A stretch of DNA of 64,000 nt, taken from contig NZ_WODC01000001.1 in NCBI RefSeq assembly GCF_009729555.1, positions 682,001 through 746,000 on the forward strand, in the 5' to 3' direction. The position numbers and the translations under genes were made by a program. The first letter of the stretch is position 1; the number at the start of each line of letters is the position of its first letter. This DNA is from Pseudodesulfovibrio alkaliphilus. Its GTDB lineage: Bacteria > Desulfobacterota > Desulfovibrionia > Desulfovibrionales > Desulfovibrionaceae. This document shows positions 51,126 through 59,381 of the stretch, in pieces. Below the pieces are notes generated by a model that was given only the letters and a program-made list of their open reading frames with translations, had not been told where the DNA came from and searched no databases.

Positions 51126-52535
51126 ATGAGTGCCAAACGCCCCATTCTCATCCTCCAGATGCAGCGCATGGGAGACCTCATCCTCTCCTACCCGCTCTTG
51201 CTCTGGCTCGCCCGGCAATATCCGGGCCACCCCCTGTTCGTGGCCGCCGAGGAGATTTTCTACAAACCCCTCATGCGCATCTCACCCAAGGCGACCTATG
51301 TGCCCTGGACCGGGGTCAACATCCTGCGCCAGCAGCACTTCGAGCTGGTCATCAACCTGAGCATCCGCGAGGAGGCAGCCCGGCTGGCCCACGATCTGCG
51401 GGCCGAGGCCCGGCTCGGGCCGACGCAAACCCCGGACGGGGTCCGCTTTGTCCACGGCCCCTGGCAGCTCTATCGAACCTCTCTGGTGGGCAACAACCGT
51501 TTCAATCGATTTCACTGGGCCGACCTCAACGCCATGGACGCCATTCCGGCCAAGGCCATGGCAACCACCCGGTTCGACCCCCCGCGCACCCTGCCGCCCG
51601 ATACCGGCCGGGTGGGCCTGTTTCTGGGCGCAAGCGAACCGGGCAAGCGCCCCTCTGCCGCGTTCTGGGCCGATCTCGTACGCGAACTCCTGGGACGCGG
51701 GCTGCGGCCCGTGCTCTTTGGCGGCCCGGCCGAAAAGGACCTGGGCCGCCAAGTGATGGCCTTGTCCAAGGCTCCGGCCCTCAACCTGTGCGGCACCCTG
51801 GGGCTGGACGAATTTGGTGCCGTGGGCCAGAGCCTGGCCCTGCTCGTCACTCCGGACACGGGCCCCATGCATCTGGCCGCATGGACCGGGCTCAAGTGCC
51901 TCAACCTGTCCATGGGCCACGTCAACCCGTGGGAAACCGGCCCTTACCCCCCCGGCCACCTCGTGCTGCGGGCAGACATGGACTGCGCCCACGGCTGCTG
52001 GCAATGCACCCGGGACAGGCTCCACTGCCACGCCCCCTTTGCCCCTGCCCGCATCGCGGTCCTGGCCGCCCGCGTGGCGGCTGGCGACAAACCAGACAAG
52101 CTGGCGCGGCTGACCCTGCCCGGCCTGACACTCTCCAGCACGGCACGGCGGCATGGCCTCTTCGCCCTGCACAGGCTCGACCCGGACGCACCTGACGCCC
52201 AACGACTCGTCTCCCGCTTCTGGCAAGCCTTTTTTCTCTGGCGGCTGGGCGGACGCGCCGAACCCGCGGCTCTCGCCGCATGGAACGAACTGGCCGGGTC
52301 CGCGCCCGAGGCCGCCAACGCCCTCCTGACCCACATCCCGGAGATGGGCCGCCAGCTCAAGCACGGTCTGCGCACCGGAGCGCTCCTGTCCGACACCTTC
52401 TGGACCTGCAGCCCGGCCGTTGCCCGTCCTCTGGCCGGATATGTCCAAATGGCCCTGGCCAACGGCTGCCACTCCCGCACGGCATGGGCCGAGGCCCTGG
52501 AGCTGCTGGAGGCGCTCATCTCCGTCAGCGGTTGA
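51126..52535 (+). CDS. glycosyltransferase family 9 (heptosyltransferase-like) protein, 469 aa
   Basis: ADP-heptose:LPS heptosyltransferase-type protein: ILILQMQRMGDLILSYPLLL at the N-terminus, GRVGLFLGASEPGKRPSAAF in the middle, and ALLVTPDTGPMHLAAWTG in the donor site (the GT9 signature DTGPMHLA). A Cys group C-x3-C-x2-C-x5-C near 291-305 (ADMDCAHGCWQCTRDRLHC) and a helical C-terminal extension of about 150 residues make it longer than standard heptosyltransferases (about 340). It is co-directional with the CgeB-like gene. Acceptor unknown. Confidence 0.8.
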   Translation: MSAKRPILILQMQRMGDLILSYPLLLWLARQYPGHPLFVAAEEIFYKPLMRISPKATYVPWTGVNILRQQHFELVINLSIREEAARLAHDLRAEARLGPTQTPDGVRFVHGPWQLYRTSLVGNNRFNRFHWADLNAMDAIPAKAMATTRFDPPRTLPPDTGRVGLFLGASEPGKRPSAAFWADLVRELLGRGLRPVLFGGPAEKDLGRQVMALSKAPALNLCGTLGLDEFGAVGQSLALLVTPDTGPMHLAAWTGLKCLNLSMGHVNPWETGPYPPGHLVLRADMDCAHGCWQCTRDRLHCHAPFAPARIAVLAARVAAGDKPDKLARLTLPGLTLSSTARRHGLFALHRLDPDAPDAQRLVSRFWQAFFLWRLGGRAEPAALAAWNELAGSAPEAANALLTHIPEMGRQLKHGLRTGALLSDTFWTCSPAVARPLAGYVQMALANGCHSRTAWAEALELLEALISVSG

Positions 52536-52661
52536 TTCCGTCCCGGTCCAACCCCGATTCCCCCGGCAAAGAAAGCCGCCGACACCGCCCGAGAGGGGCA
52601 GGGTGGCGATTTGTGCCGCTTCAGCCCAACGGCAACATGCTTGAATTGCAGACTTTCACAC

Positions 52662-52678
52662 TTGGCACGTCTTTTGAT
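52662..52678 (+). promoter_or_regulatory. sigma-54 promoter of fliK-flgD-flgE
   Basis: TTGGCACGTCTTTTGAT: TTGGCACG with GG at -24 fits perfectly. The -12 element is TTGAT in place of TTGCA. GG and the -12 dinucleotide are 12 bases apart. It lies 26 bases before the fliK ATG. Confidence 0.6.
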
Positions 52679-52703
52679 TGTAAGCATGCCGAAGGAGTGA
52701 ACC

Positions 52704-54659
52704 ATGCAAAATATTCCTGGCATCGCCCTGAAAGAAACCGAGAGCAAACTCACGGCCCCCACATACTCCGCCATTGGCAGAGATGAGCGGCAGTCCATGT
52801 TTGCCGAGGTTTTTGCCATGCACTCCGCCTCGGTAGAGAGCGAGTTGTCCATGGCGCCCGTCGCCACCAGGGAAAAAATGCTCGACGCCGCTCCGCAGCG
52901 CCAGGAGGAAGTCCGTACAGTTGCCCAAGGCTCTGAAACCCGCTCCTGCGAGACGGGCAAGGAGGCCCTCCGCCCCGCGCACGAAGCCCGCGATGCCAAG
53001 AGGGACGAACAGGCCGAGCGCGATGAACGCGACGAACGCATGACCAGAGAGGACTTCGAGAAGATCAAGGATGATCTCAAGGCATACGGCCTGACCGACG
53101 ACGAGATCAAGGCTCTGGAGAAAAAGGTCGGCAGCGACGAAGGCATGACCTGGAAGGAATTCGTGGCCGCCCTGGCAACCAAGATGGAGGCCACGCGCAA
53201 GGCCGCTCTCGGCGACGAGCAAAAGGGTGTGCTCGCCAACTTCTTCGCCAAGCTCGGTTTTTCGGCCGAGGAGTCTGACACACTGCTGGCCAGACTTGAA
53301 AACGGCGAACAGGACAAGGTCATGGGCGAGTTGCAGGCCAAACTGGCTGAACTGCCCAAGGCCAGGCAACTGCTCCTGACCAAGGAGGAAATTGTCGCCT
53401 TCTCGTCCGCCATGGGCTTCTCCGGCGAGTTCACGACCAAGCTCAAGGAGATGTTCGGCTCCGGCACCACGGCCAAGGAGATGCGCGAGGCATTTACCCT
53501 GATCCGTCAGGAAATGTCCGACATGAACGCCAAGGACCGCGCTCTGGTTCGCGCCGTGGGCAAGGCATTTGCCCAGGCCATGGGCGAGACGGCCCGGGAG
53601 AGCAGCGCGGCTCGCGACCTTGAGGCCGCCGTGGACCTGACCCCCCGCGTGGCCGAAGACGCTCCCAAGGCCAAGGGCCAGCCCCAGGCACAAGCCAATA
53701 CCCAGGCACAAGCCAAAGCCCAGGCCAACCTTGATGCCAACGTCAAAACCAACATCAAGACCGACGCAAAGGCCAACGCCGGGGCCGAAGTACAGACCGA
53801 TATGAAGGCCAATGCCAGGGCCGACGCTCAGACCGACGCGAAGGCCAATGCCGAGGTCAAAGCCCAAGCCAGTGTGGAGATTCGCGAGGACTTCAAGGAA
53901 GCGGTGGACACCCGCCGGCACAACACCGGGGCAGAAGCCGCCCGCAAGAGTTCCTCTCCCCTGCCCGAAAAGGCTGGCGAAACGCGGCCAGACAGCGGCC
54001 AGGGCGACCCCAGGCAGGATTCCAGATCAGACGCCGACGCCGAGTCCAACAAGGCGTGGAACAATTTCTTCGGCCGCCTGAAGGACGACTCCGGTACCGC
54101 CGCGAGCCGCACCCAGGTCAGGACCGAAACCATAGAGCAGGCGCTGAGGACCGATGTAACGGACGCGGCCTCAAGGTCCCAGAACCGGGCCTGGGAAAAG
54201 GTGGACGCCCCCCGGGTCATGCGCCAAGTCGAAAATGCCGTGTTCAGAAACCTGACCAACGGCACCAAGCAGCTCACCCTGCAACTCACCCCCGAGAACC
54301 TCGGCAAGTTGAACATCATGCTTCAGGTGCAGGGCAAGGAAGTCAACGCCGTGATCCGGGCTGACAACCCAGAGTCCGCCAGGATCATCAACGAGAACAT
54401 CGAAGTGATCCGCAGCGCCCTGGAGGGCCAGGGACTCAAGGTCGAAAAACTCGATGTGCAGGCCGGACTGGCCGGCAACCAGGACAACGCCTGGACCGGG
54501 CACGACCAGCACAATCTTTCCCGCGAGCGGGAAATCATGGCCGCCATGCGCAGACACATGCGGGCCATGCGCGGCGACACAGGCGCGGCGGGCACTGCCG
54601 CACAGGCCGAAATGGTCCATTCTCCGCGCACCGAAAACGGCATTCACGTCATCGCTTAA
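52704..54659 (+). CDS. fliK: flagellar hook-length control protein FliK, 651 aa
   Basis: Secreted molecular ruler that stops hook growth and switches export specificity. The C-terminal Flg_hook domain (about 525-600) is clear: KQLTLQLTPENLGKLNIMLQ, then VIRADNPESARIINENI and LEGQGLKVEKLDVQ. Residues about 90-215 form a charged helical region. Residues about 323-392 are a repetitive Ala/Gln/Lys/Asp/Asn tract (QAQANTQAQAKAQA, then TDAKANAGAEVQTDMKANAR). The long variable N-terminal half is normal for the family. It is the first gene of a three-gene unit. Confidence 0.88.
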   Translation: MQNIPGIALKETESKLTAPTYSAIGRDERQSMFAEVFAMHSASVESELSMAPVATREKMLDAAPQRQEEVRTVAQGSETRSCETGKEALRPAHEARDAKRDEQAERDERDERMTREDFEKIKDDLKAYGLTDDEIKALEKKVGSDEGMTWKEFVAALATKMEATRKAALGDEQKGVLANFFAKLGFSAEESDTLLARLENGEQDKVMGELQAKLAELPKARQLLLTKEEIVAFSSAMGFSGEFTTKLKEMFGSGTTAKEMREAFTLIRQEMSDMNAKDRALVRAVGKAFAQAMGETARESSAARDLEAAVDLTPRVAEDAPKAKGQPQAQANTQAQAKAQANLDANVKTNIKTDAKANAGAEVQTDMKANARADAQTDAKANAEVKAQASVEIREDFKEAVDTRRHNTGAEAARKSSSPLPEKAGETRPDSGQGDPRQDSRSDADAESNKAWNNFFGRLKDDSGTAASRTQVRTETIEQALRTDVTDAASRSQNRAWEKVDAPRVMRQVENAVFRNLTNGTKQLTLQLTPENLGKLNIMLQVQGKEVNAVIRADNPESARIINENIEVIRSALEGQGLKVEKLDVQAGLAGNQDNAWTGHDQHNLSREREIMAAMRRHMRAMRGDTGAAGTAAQAEMVHSPRTENGIHVIA

Positions 54660-54671
54660 GGGAGGTCTGTC

Positions 54672-55406
54672 ATGGGATACACCGACACCACCGGCGTCTA
54701 CCTGGGCGCACAGGAGCAGCGGCTGGCCGCATCCAACTCGCCCACCAACAAGACGAGCCTTGCCCAGCAGGATTTTCTGACTCTTCTGGTGGCCCAGTTG
54801 ACGCACCAGGACCCGCTCAACCCCATGCAGGACACGGACATGACCTCACAACTGGCCCAGTTCTCAAGCCTTGAGCAGCTGACCGACATCAACGATGGCG
54901 TGAAGTCCCTCAACTCCGCCATGACCCAGACCGACATGCTTTCTGCAGCCGCATACATCGGCAAGGAAATCAAGGCAGAGGGCTACAAGGTCAGCGTCAA
55001 CGAAGGCACAGCCTCGACCATCTACTATGGATTCGGCGAGCCAGTGACCAACATCTTCATGAACATTTACGATGCCGAAGGCGCCATCATCCGCACCGTG
55101 GAGCTTGGCAGCAAGGAAGCCGGCTCCTACCAGTACAAGTGGGACGGCAGGAACGAGGCCGGGGAGCTGGTGCCCGACGGCATCTACGGCGTGGGCATCA
55201 TCGGCCGCGATGTCAGCGGCGGCGCGGTCATGGTCCAGACCGAGATATCGGGCACTGTCGATGCCGTGGTCAACGAGGGCGGCACCCAGTACCTGCGCCT
55301 CAAGGACGGCCGGTTCATCAGCTTCCTCAACGTCAAGGAAATCGTGGACCCCGGAAGCAAGACCGTCACCGACGACACCGACACCTCGGAAGGGGCTGAA
55401 GGCTAG
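54672..55406 (+). CDS. flgD: flagellar hook-capping protein FlgD, 244 aa
   Basis: Scaffold that caps the growing hook. The N-terminal FlgD motif is intact: QQDFLTLLVAQLTHQDPLNP and MTSQLAQFSSLEQL. The middle FlgD-Ig/Tudor part contains YYGFGEPVTNIFMNIYDAEG, YQYKWDGRNEAGELVPDGIY and the strand YLRLKDGRFISFLNVKEIVD. The ATG sits behind GGGAGG, 12 bases after the fliK stop, so the two are co-translated. Confidence 0.93.
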   Translation: MGYTDTTGVYLGAQEQRLAASNSPTNKTSLAQQDFLTLLVAQLTHQDPLNPMQDTDMTSQLAQFSSLEQLTDINDGVKSLNSAMTQTDMLSAAAYIGKEIKAEGYKVSVNEGTASTIYYGFGEPVTNIFMNIYDAEGAIIRTVELGSKEAGSYQYKWDGRNEAGELVPDGIYGVGIIGRDVSGGAVMVQTEISGTVDAVVNEGGTQYLRLKDGRFISFLNVKEIVDPGSKTVTDDTDTSEGAEG

Positions 55407-55465
55407 GCAAAAACCGCCGGAGGCGACAACGTCCCGGCTTCTTGGAGAAGATACAGGAGGTAATT

Positions 55466-57127
55466 ATGGGTTTAGGGTCATCTCTCTACGCGGGCATCAC
55501 CGGCCTGACCGTGCACTCCGAGCGCATGACGGTCATCGGCAACAACCTCGCCAACGTCAATACCGTGGGCTTCAAAGGCACCACCATGCAGTTCGAAGAC
55601 CTCATGAGCCAGGATTTCGCCACGGTCAACGGCATCGGACAGGTGGGCAGAGGAGTGCGTGTCTCCACCATTTATTCGGACTTCGGCCAGGGCTCCTTCG
55701 AGTCCTCCACCGAGGCCACGGACATGGCCATCTCCGGTGACGGCATGTTCATCGTCTCGCCCAAGGGAACCGACGCCAGACTCTTCACCCGGGCGGGGAA
55801 CTTCCGCTTTGACAACGACGGCTATCTGGTGGACCCCCACGGATACGTGGTCCAAGGCTGGCAGGTGGAGCAGGCGGTCACCACTGTTTCGACCGCCAGC
55901 GCCGCCACCCCTTCAGGCAGCGGCTCGACCCGCATTGTGGGCACGCCCACAGACATCCGCCTTGAAAACTTCCAGTCCGCTCCAAAGGCCACCACGACCA
56001 TGACCATGGTGACCAACCTCGACCCCACGGCATCGGACAAGGCCAAGAACGACACCAACCCCTACTTCGCCATGTTCGAATTCTGGAACGGCACCGAGGA
56101 CACCCCGCTGGACAACAACCGCTACTCCTACTCCACCACCATGAAGGTGTTCGACGACATCGGCACCGCCCACAACGTGACCGTCTACTTCGACCCGGTC
56201 ACCTTGAGCAATGCGGGCGGCGACACGGCCTGGGAATTCATGGTCACTGTCGATCCCATGGCCGACAAGCGTGTCCTCAGCGGCGCCGACGGCAACCCGA
56301 CCCCAATAGGCAAGGGGCAGAACTCGGCCGCAGGCATCCTGATGATCGGCACCCTGACCTTCTCCACCGGCCAGCTCACGGGCATGAGCGCCTACACCCT
56401 CAAGTCCAACGGCGGCATGACCGGCGGCACCAAGAACCTGGACAACTGGACCCTGGCCGACTTCTCGACCGGCGGCTACCCGGTGTTCACGGCCAACTTC
56501 CTGGGCAAGTCCAACGCCAGCGCGACAAATCAGGACGACGCCACCCTCATCCAGATGGACTTCGGCATGTCCAACAGGAACCTCAGCGGCAACGGCTGGA
56601 CCGTGCCCATCGGCACCGTGCCCGAAAGAGCTTCGGACATAGGCGCTGCCACCGCCAACACCAGCAGACTGCCCAACTTCCGGGACCCCTCCATCAGCGC
56701 CCTGGCCACCCAGAGCTACAACACCGGCGGTTCGTCCACACTGTTCCAGAGCCAGAACGGGTACTCGGCCGGCATCCTGCAAAACATCTCGGTCTCACGC
56801 GAGGGAGTGCTCACCGGCCACTACTCCAACGGACAGGTGATCGAGCTGTATGCCCTGACCCTGGCCACCTTCACCAACAAGCACGGCCTACGGCGCGAGG
56901 GCGGCAACCTCTTCTCCGAGACTCGCGAGTCCGGCCCGGCCCTGACCGGCCAGGCGGGCACAAGCGGCAAGGGCACCGTGGACGGCAACGCCCTGGAATT
57001 GTCCAACGTGGACATGGCCACGGAGTTTGTGCGCATGATCACCACTCAGCGCGGGTTCCAGGCCAACACCAAGGTCATCACCACCACTGACTCCATGCTC
57101 GGCGAAGTGATCGCCATGAAGCGCTAG
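55466..57127 (+). CDS. flgE: flagellar hook protein FlgE, 553 aa
   Basis: The N-terminal rod domain GLGSSLYAGITGLTVHSERM and NNLANVNTVGFKGTTMQFED (the FlgB/C/E/F/G signature), and the C-terminal LSNVDMATEFVRMITTQRGF with VITTTDSMLGEVIAMKR are both intact. Between them is a large variable hook domain, which makes it longer than enteric FlgE, as is common in Desulfovibrio. The ATG follows ACAGGAGGTAATT; an ATG 24 bases earlier lacks a ribosome site. It is the last gene of the fliK-flgD-flgE unit. Confidence 0.94.
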   Translation: MGLGSSLYAGITGLTVHSERMTVIGNNLANVNTVGFKGTTMQFEDLMSQDFATVNGIGQVGRGVRVSTIYSDFGQGSFESSTEATDMAISGDGMFIVSPKGTDARLFTRAGNFRFDNDGYLVDPHGYVVQGWQVEQAVTTVSTASAATPSGSGSTRIVGTPTDIRLENFQSAPKATTTMTMVTNLDPTASDKAKNDTNPYFAMFEFWNGTEDTPLDNNRYSYSTTMKVFDDIGTAHNVTVYFDPVTLSNAGGDTAWEFMVTVDPMADKRVLSGADGNPTPIGKGQNSAAGILMIGTLTFSTGQLTGMSAYTLKSNGGMTGGTKNLDNWTLADFSTGGYPVFTANFLGKSNASATNQDDATLIQMDFGMSNRNLSGNGWTVPIGTVPERASDIGAATANTSRLPNFRDPSISALATQSYNTGGSSTLFQSQNGYSAGILQNISVSREGVLTGHYSNGQVIELYALTLATFTNKHGLRREGGNLFSETRESGPALTGQAGTSGKGTVDGNALELSNVDMATEFVRMITTQRGFQANTKVITTTDSMLGEVIAMKR

Positions 57128-57539
57128 AAACGCCCTTACCGCGTCCCGCCCATACCGCGAGGACGCCTTCTCCAAGACTGCTCCGCGTCTGACCCGCGTG
57201 GAGCAACGCACCCAACGGCCCGGCAGGATATTCCTGCCGGGCCGGCTCGTCATGCCCCCGGACCCGCCAGTACACGGCTTGAGCCCCTGCCGAGCCACCA
57301 ATCAAGGACATCGCCGCGAGCCGCTTTCAGGCACGTTCCATAGCCGCCCTTTCCGGGGCATCCCGCCGTAACCAACCCGCCGGCCCCTTCGCGCCAGCGG
57401 GGCAGGGCATTTTTTGCTGCCGCCAAGCGGCAATCCTTTGACGAGACAAGGCTTGCCGGAGATTCGGCCTTAGGAAAAAACGATCTGTCTAGACATTTTT
57501 TAGAACATTAACATCTTAATATAAATAAATAAACCTTAG
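57128..57539. other. 412-bp intergenic region between flgE and flagellin
   Basis: Holds the flgE terminator hairpins (57216-57415) and then an AT-rich upstream region (57475-57540, TTAATATAAATAAATAAACC), suited to IHF or sigma-54 activator binding ahead of the flagellin promoter. No coding sequence is credible. Confidence 0.45.
57216..57244 (+). terminator. stem-loop after flgE
   Basis: CGGCCCGGCAGGA and TCCTGCCGGGCCG form a 13-bp stem with a 3-base loop. No T-run follows. A second, weaker hairpin at 57383-57403 is followed by six Ts at 57410-57415 and may be the real stop. Confidence 0.6.
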
Positions 57540-57556
57540 TTGGCATACATAATGCT
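57540..57556 (+). promoter_or_regulatory. sigma-54 promoter of flagellin
   Basis: TTGGCATACATAATGCT: the -24 GG and -12 GC dinucleotides are 12 bases apart and TTGGCA is a perfect -24 box. Transcription would start near 57568, 34 bases before the flagellin ATG. Confidence 0.65.
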
Positions 57557-57601
57557 TGAGATGGCACAAATGGATTTGAAGTTTGAACAAGGAGGGTTCT
57601 G

Positions 57602-58531
57602 ATGTCTTTAGTTATCAACCACAACCTGATGGCGATGAACGCCCAGAGGAACCTGACGGACCATTACGGCCGCCTTGGTGTCTCGACCCGGCGTTTGTCA
57701 TCCGGTCTGCGTGTTGGCACGGCTGCCGACGATGCGGCCGGGCTGGCGATCCGCGAACTCATGCGCTCGGAAATAAGCTCATTGCACCAGGGCATCCGCA
57801 ACGCTGCCGACGCGATTTCGCTCATCCAGACGGCCGACGGCGCACTGCAGGTCATTGATGAAAAGCTCATCCGCATGAAAGAGCTGGCCATGCAGGCATC
57901 CACCGGCACGTACAACTCCGACCAGCGCCTGATCATCGATTCCGAATACCAGGCCATGTGCTCGGAAATCAACCGTATCGCCATGGCCACCGATTTCAAC
58001 GGCATTTACCTGCTCAACGGCAACCTCTCCGGCGACCCGGGCGTGGACCACAACGGCAGGGGCCTCGCGCCCACCGGCCCGCTGAAGATCCACTTCGGCA
58101 CGGGCAACGACTGCGCCGAGGACTACTACTATGTGGCCATCCAGGGCTCCACTTCCTCGGCCTTCGGCCTGGGTCACGGCGCCGCGATAAAAACGGAAGG
58201 CGCCACCTGGGAGGAGCAGAACGCGGGCAAGGCCATTTCCACCCAGGCCCTGGCCCAGGCGGCCATGGCGGCCATCAACGACGCGATCATCTCCAAGGAC
58301 AAGATCCGCGCCAACCTCGGCTCCATGCAGAACCGCCTGGAAAACACCATCACCAACCTGGAAATCCAGGCCGAAAACCTGCAGGCCGCGGAATCCCGCA
58401 TCTCTGACGTGGATGTCGCCCAGGAGATGACGGAGTTCGTGCGCAACCAGATCATGACCCAGTCCGCGGTCGCCATGCTGGCGCAGGCCAACTCCCTGCC
58501 CAGAATGGCCATGCAGCTCATCGGCGGCTAG
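57602..58531 (+). CDS. fliC: flagellin, 309 aa
   Basis: Both conserved ends are present: VINHNLMAMNAQRNLTDHYG at the N-terminus with LSSGLRVGTAADDAAGLAIR, and at the C-terminus ESRISDVDVAQEMTEFVRNQ with AVAMLAQANSLPRMAMQLIG. The variable surface domain (about 135-215) is short and contains CAEDYYYVAIQGS. The ATG follows AAGGAGGG. It is a single-gene unit with its own sigma-54 promoter and terminator. The nearby glycosyltransferase genes raise the possibility of glycosylated flagellin (inference). Confidence 0.94.
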   Translation: MSLVINHNLMAMNAQRNLTDHYGRLGVSTRRLSSGLRVGTAADDAAGLAIRELMRSEISSLHQGIRNAADAISLIQTADGALQVIDEKLIRMKELAMQASTGTYNSDQRLIIDSEYQAMCSEINRIAMATDFNGIYLLNGNLSGDPGVDHNGRGLAPTGPLKIHFGTGNDCAEDYYYVAIQGSTSSAFGLGHGAAIKTEGATWEEQNAGKAISTQALAQAAMAAINDAIISKDKIRANLGSMQNRLENTITNLEIQAENLQAAESRISDVDVAQEMTEFVRNQIMTQSAVAMLAQANSLPRMAMQLIGG

Positions 58532-58566
58532 CCGCACCGGGTCGGCTGACGCGACTGAAGACGATC

Positions 58567-58600
58567 GGAACCGGCCCGGCGGCCTCTGGCCGCCGGGTTC
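58567..58600. terminator. bidirectional terminator between flagellin and rnc
   Basis: CCCGGCGGCC and GGCCGCCGGG (10 bp perfect, loop TCT) with GGAACC/GGTTCC outside it. It lies between convergent genes. Confidence 0.65.
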
Positions 58601-58652
58601 CGGTCGCCGGTCGTCTGCGTGTCCGGCCAGGGCGCAGGGCCGGGGCCGGGCG

Positions 58653-59363
58653 CTACTGGTCCTTGAAGGCAATGGGGTTTTCGCCGGGCTCCAATGTCTC
58701 AAGGGCGAGCCGTGCCGCCTCCTGTTCCGCCCGCTTGACGCTGGTGCTGATGCCGCGAAACACCTCCCCCGTGGGCAGGGCGGCATCGACCATGAAAATC
58801 TTCTCGTGTTCAGGGCCGCTTGTCCCGGCCAGCATGTAGACCGGCCGATCGCGGAACCGTTCCTGGGCCACCTCCTGCAGGCGGCTCTTGTAATCCTTGG
58901 TCTCGGGCAGCATCTCTGGCCGGGGCCATCTGTTCTTGAAGATATGGAGGATGGTCCGCCGGGCCGCCTCGAACCCTCCGTCCAGAAACACCGCACCCAT
59001 GAGCGCCTCGAAGGCGTCGGCCAGCAACGCATCGCGGTCGCGCCCGCCCTGCAGCTCCTCGCCCCTGCCCAGCAGAATGTGGCGATGCAAGCCAAGCTCT
59101 CGGGCGATGGCGGCCAGGCTCTTCTCCTTGACCATCTGGGACCGGATGCGGGTCAGCTGGCCTTCGGGCGCATCTGGAAACCGCCGGTAGCCCTCCTCGG
59201 AAACGCACAGCTCCAACACGGCGTCGCCGAGAAACTCCAGTCGCTCGTTGTCGCCGTCGCCCTCCTGCTCGTTGGCATAGGAGCTGTGGGTCAGCGCGGC
59301 CCGCACAAGCTTGACTTGGGCAAACCTATGGTGGATAGATTGCTGCAGGTCGCCGATATCCAT
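58653..59363 (-). CDS. rnc: ribonuclease III, 236 aa
   Basis: Double-strand-specific endoribonuclease. The catalytic signature NERLEFLGDAVLEL sits near residue 39, ADAFEALMGAVFLDGG holds the second acidic site, and the C-terminal dsRNA-binding domain reads DYKSRLQEVAQERF to KRAEQEAARLALETLE. The length is normal. It processes rRNA and mRNA. It is divergent from the acyl-CoA ligase gene, with only 18 bases between the start codons. Confidence 0.95.
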   Translation of the reverse strand: MDIGDLQQSIHHRFAQVKLVRAALTHSSYANEQEGDGDNERLEFLGDAVLELCVSEEGYRRFPDAPEGQLTRIRSQMVKEKSLAAIARELGLHRHILLGRGEELQGGRDRDALLADAFEALMGAVFLDGGFEAARRTILHIFKNRWPRPEMLPETKDYKSRLQEVAQERFRDRPVYMLAGTSGPEHEKIFMVDAALPTGEVFRGISTSVKRAEQEAARLALETLEPGENPIAFKDQ

Positions 59364-59381
59364 TCAACCTCTCCGTGGTAT

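Noticed and set aside
53670-53880. CRISPR-like or tandem DNA repeat in fliK
   Set aside because: The repeats are at the protein level with variable codons and no spacer regularity.
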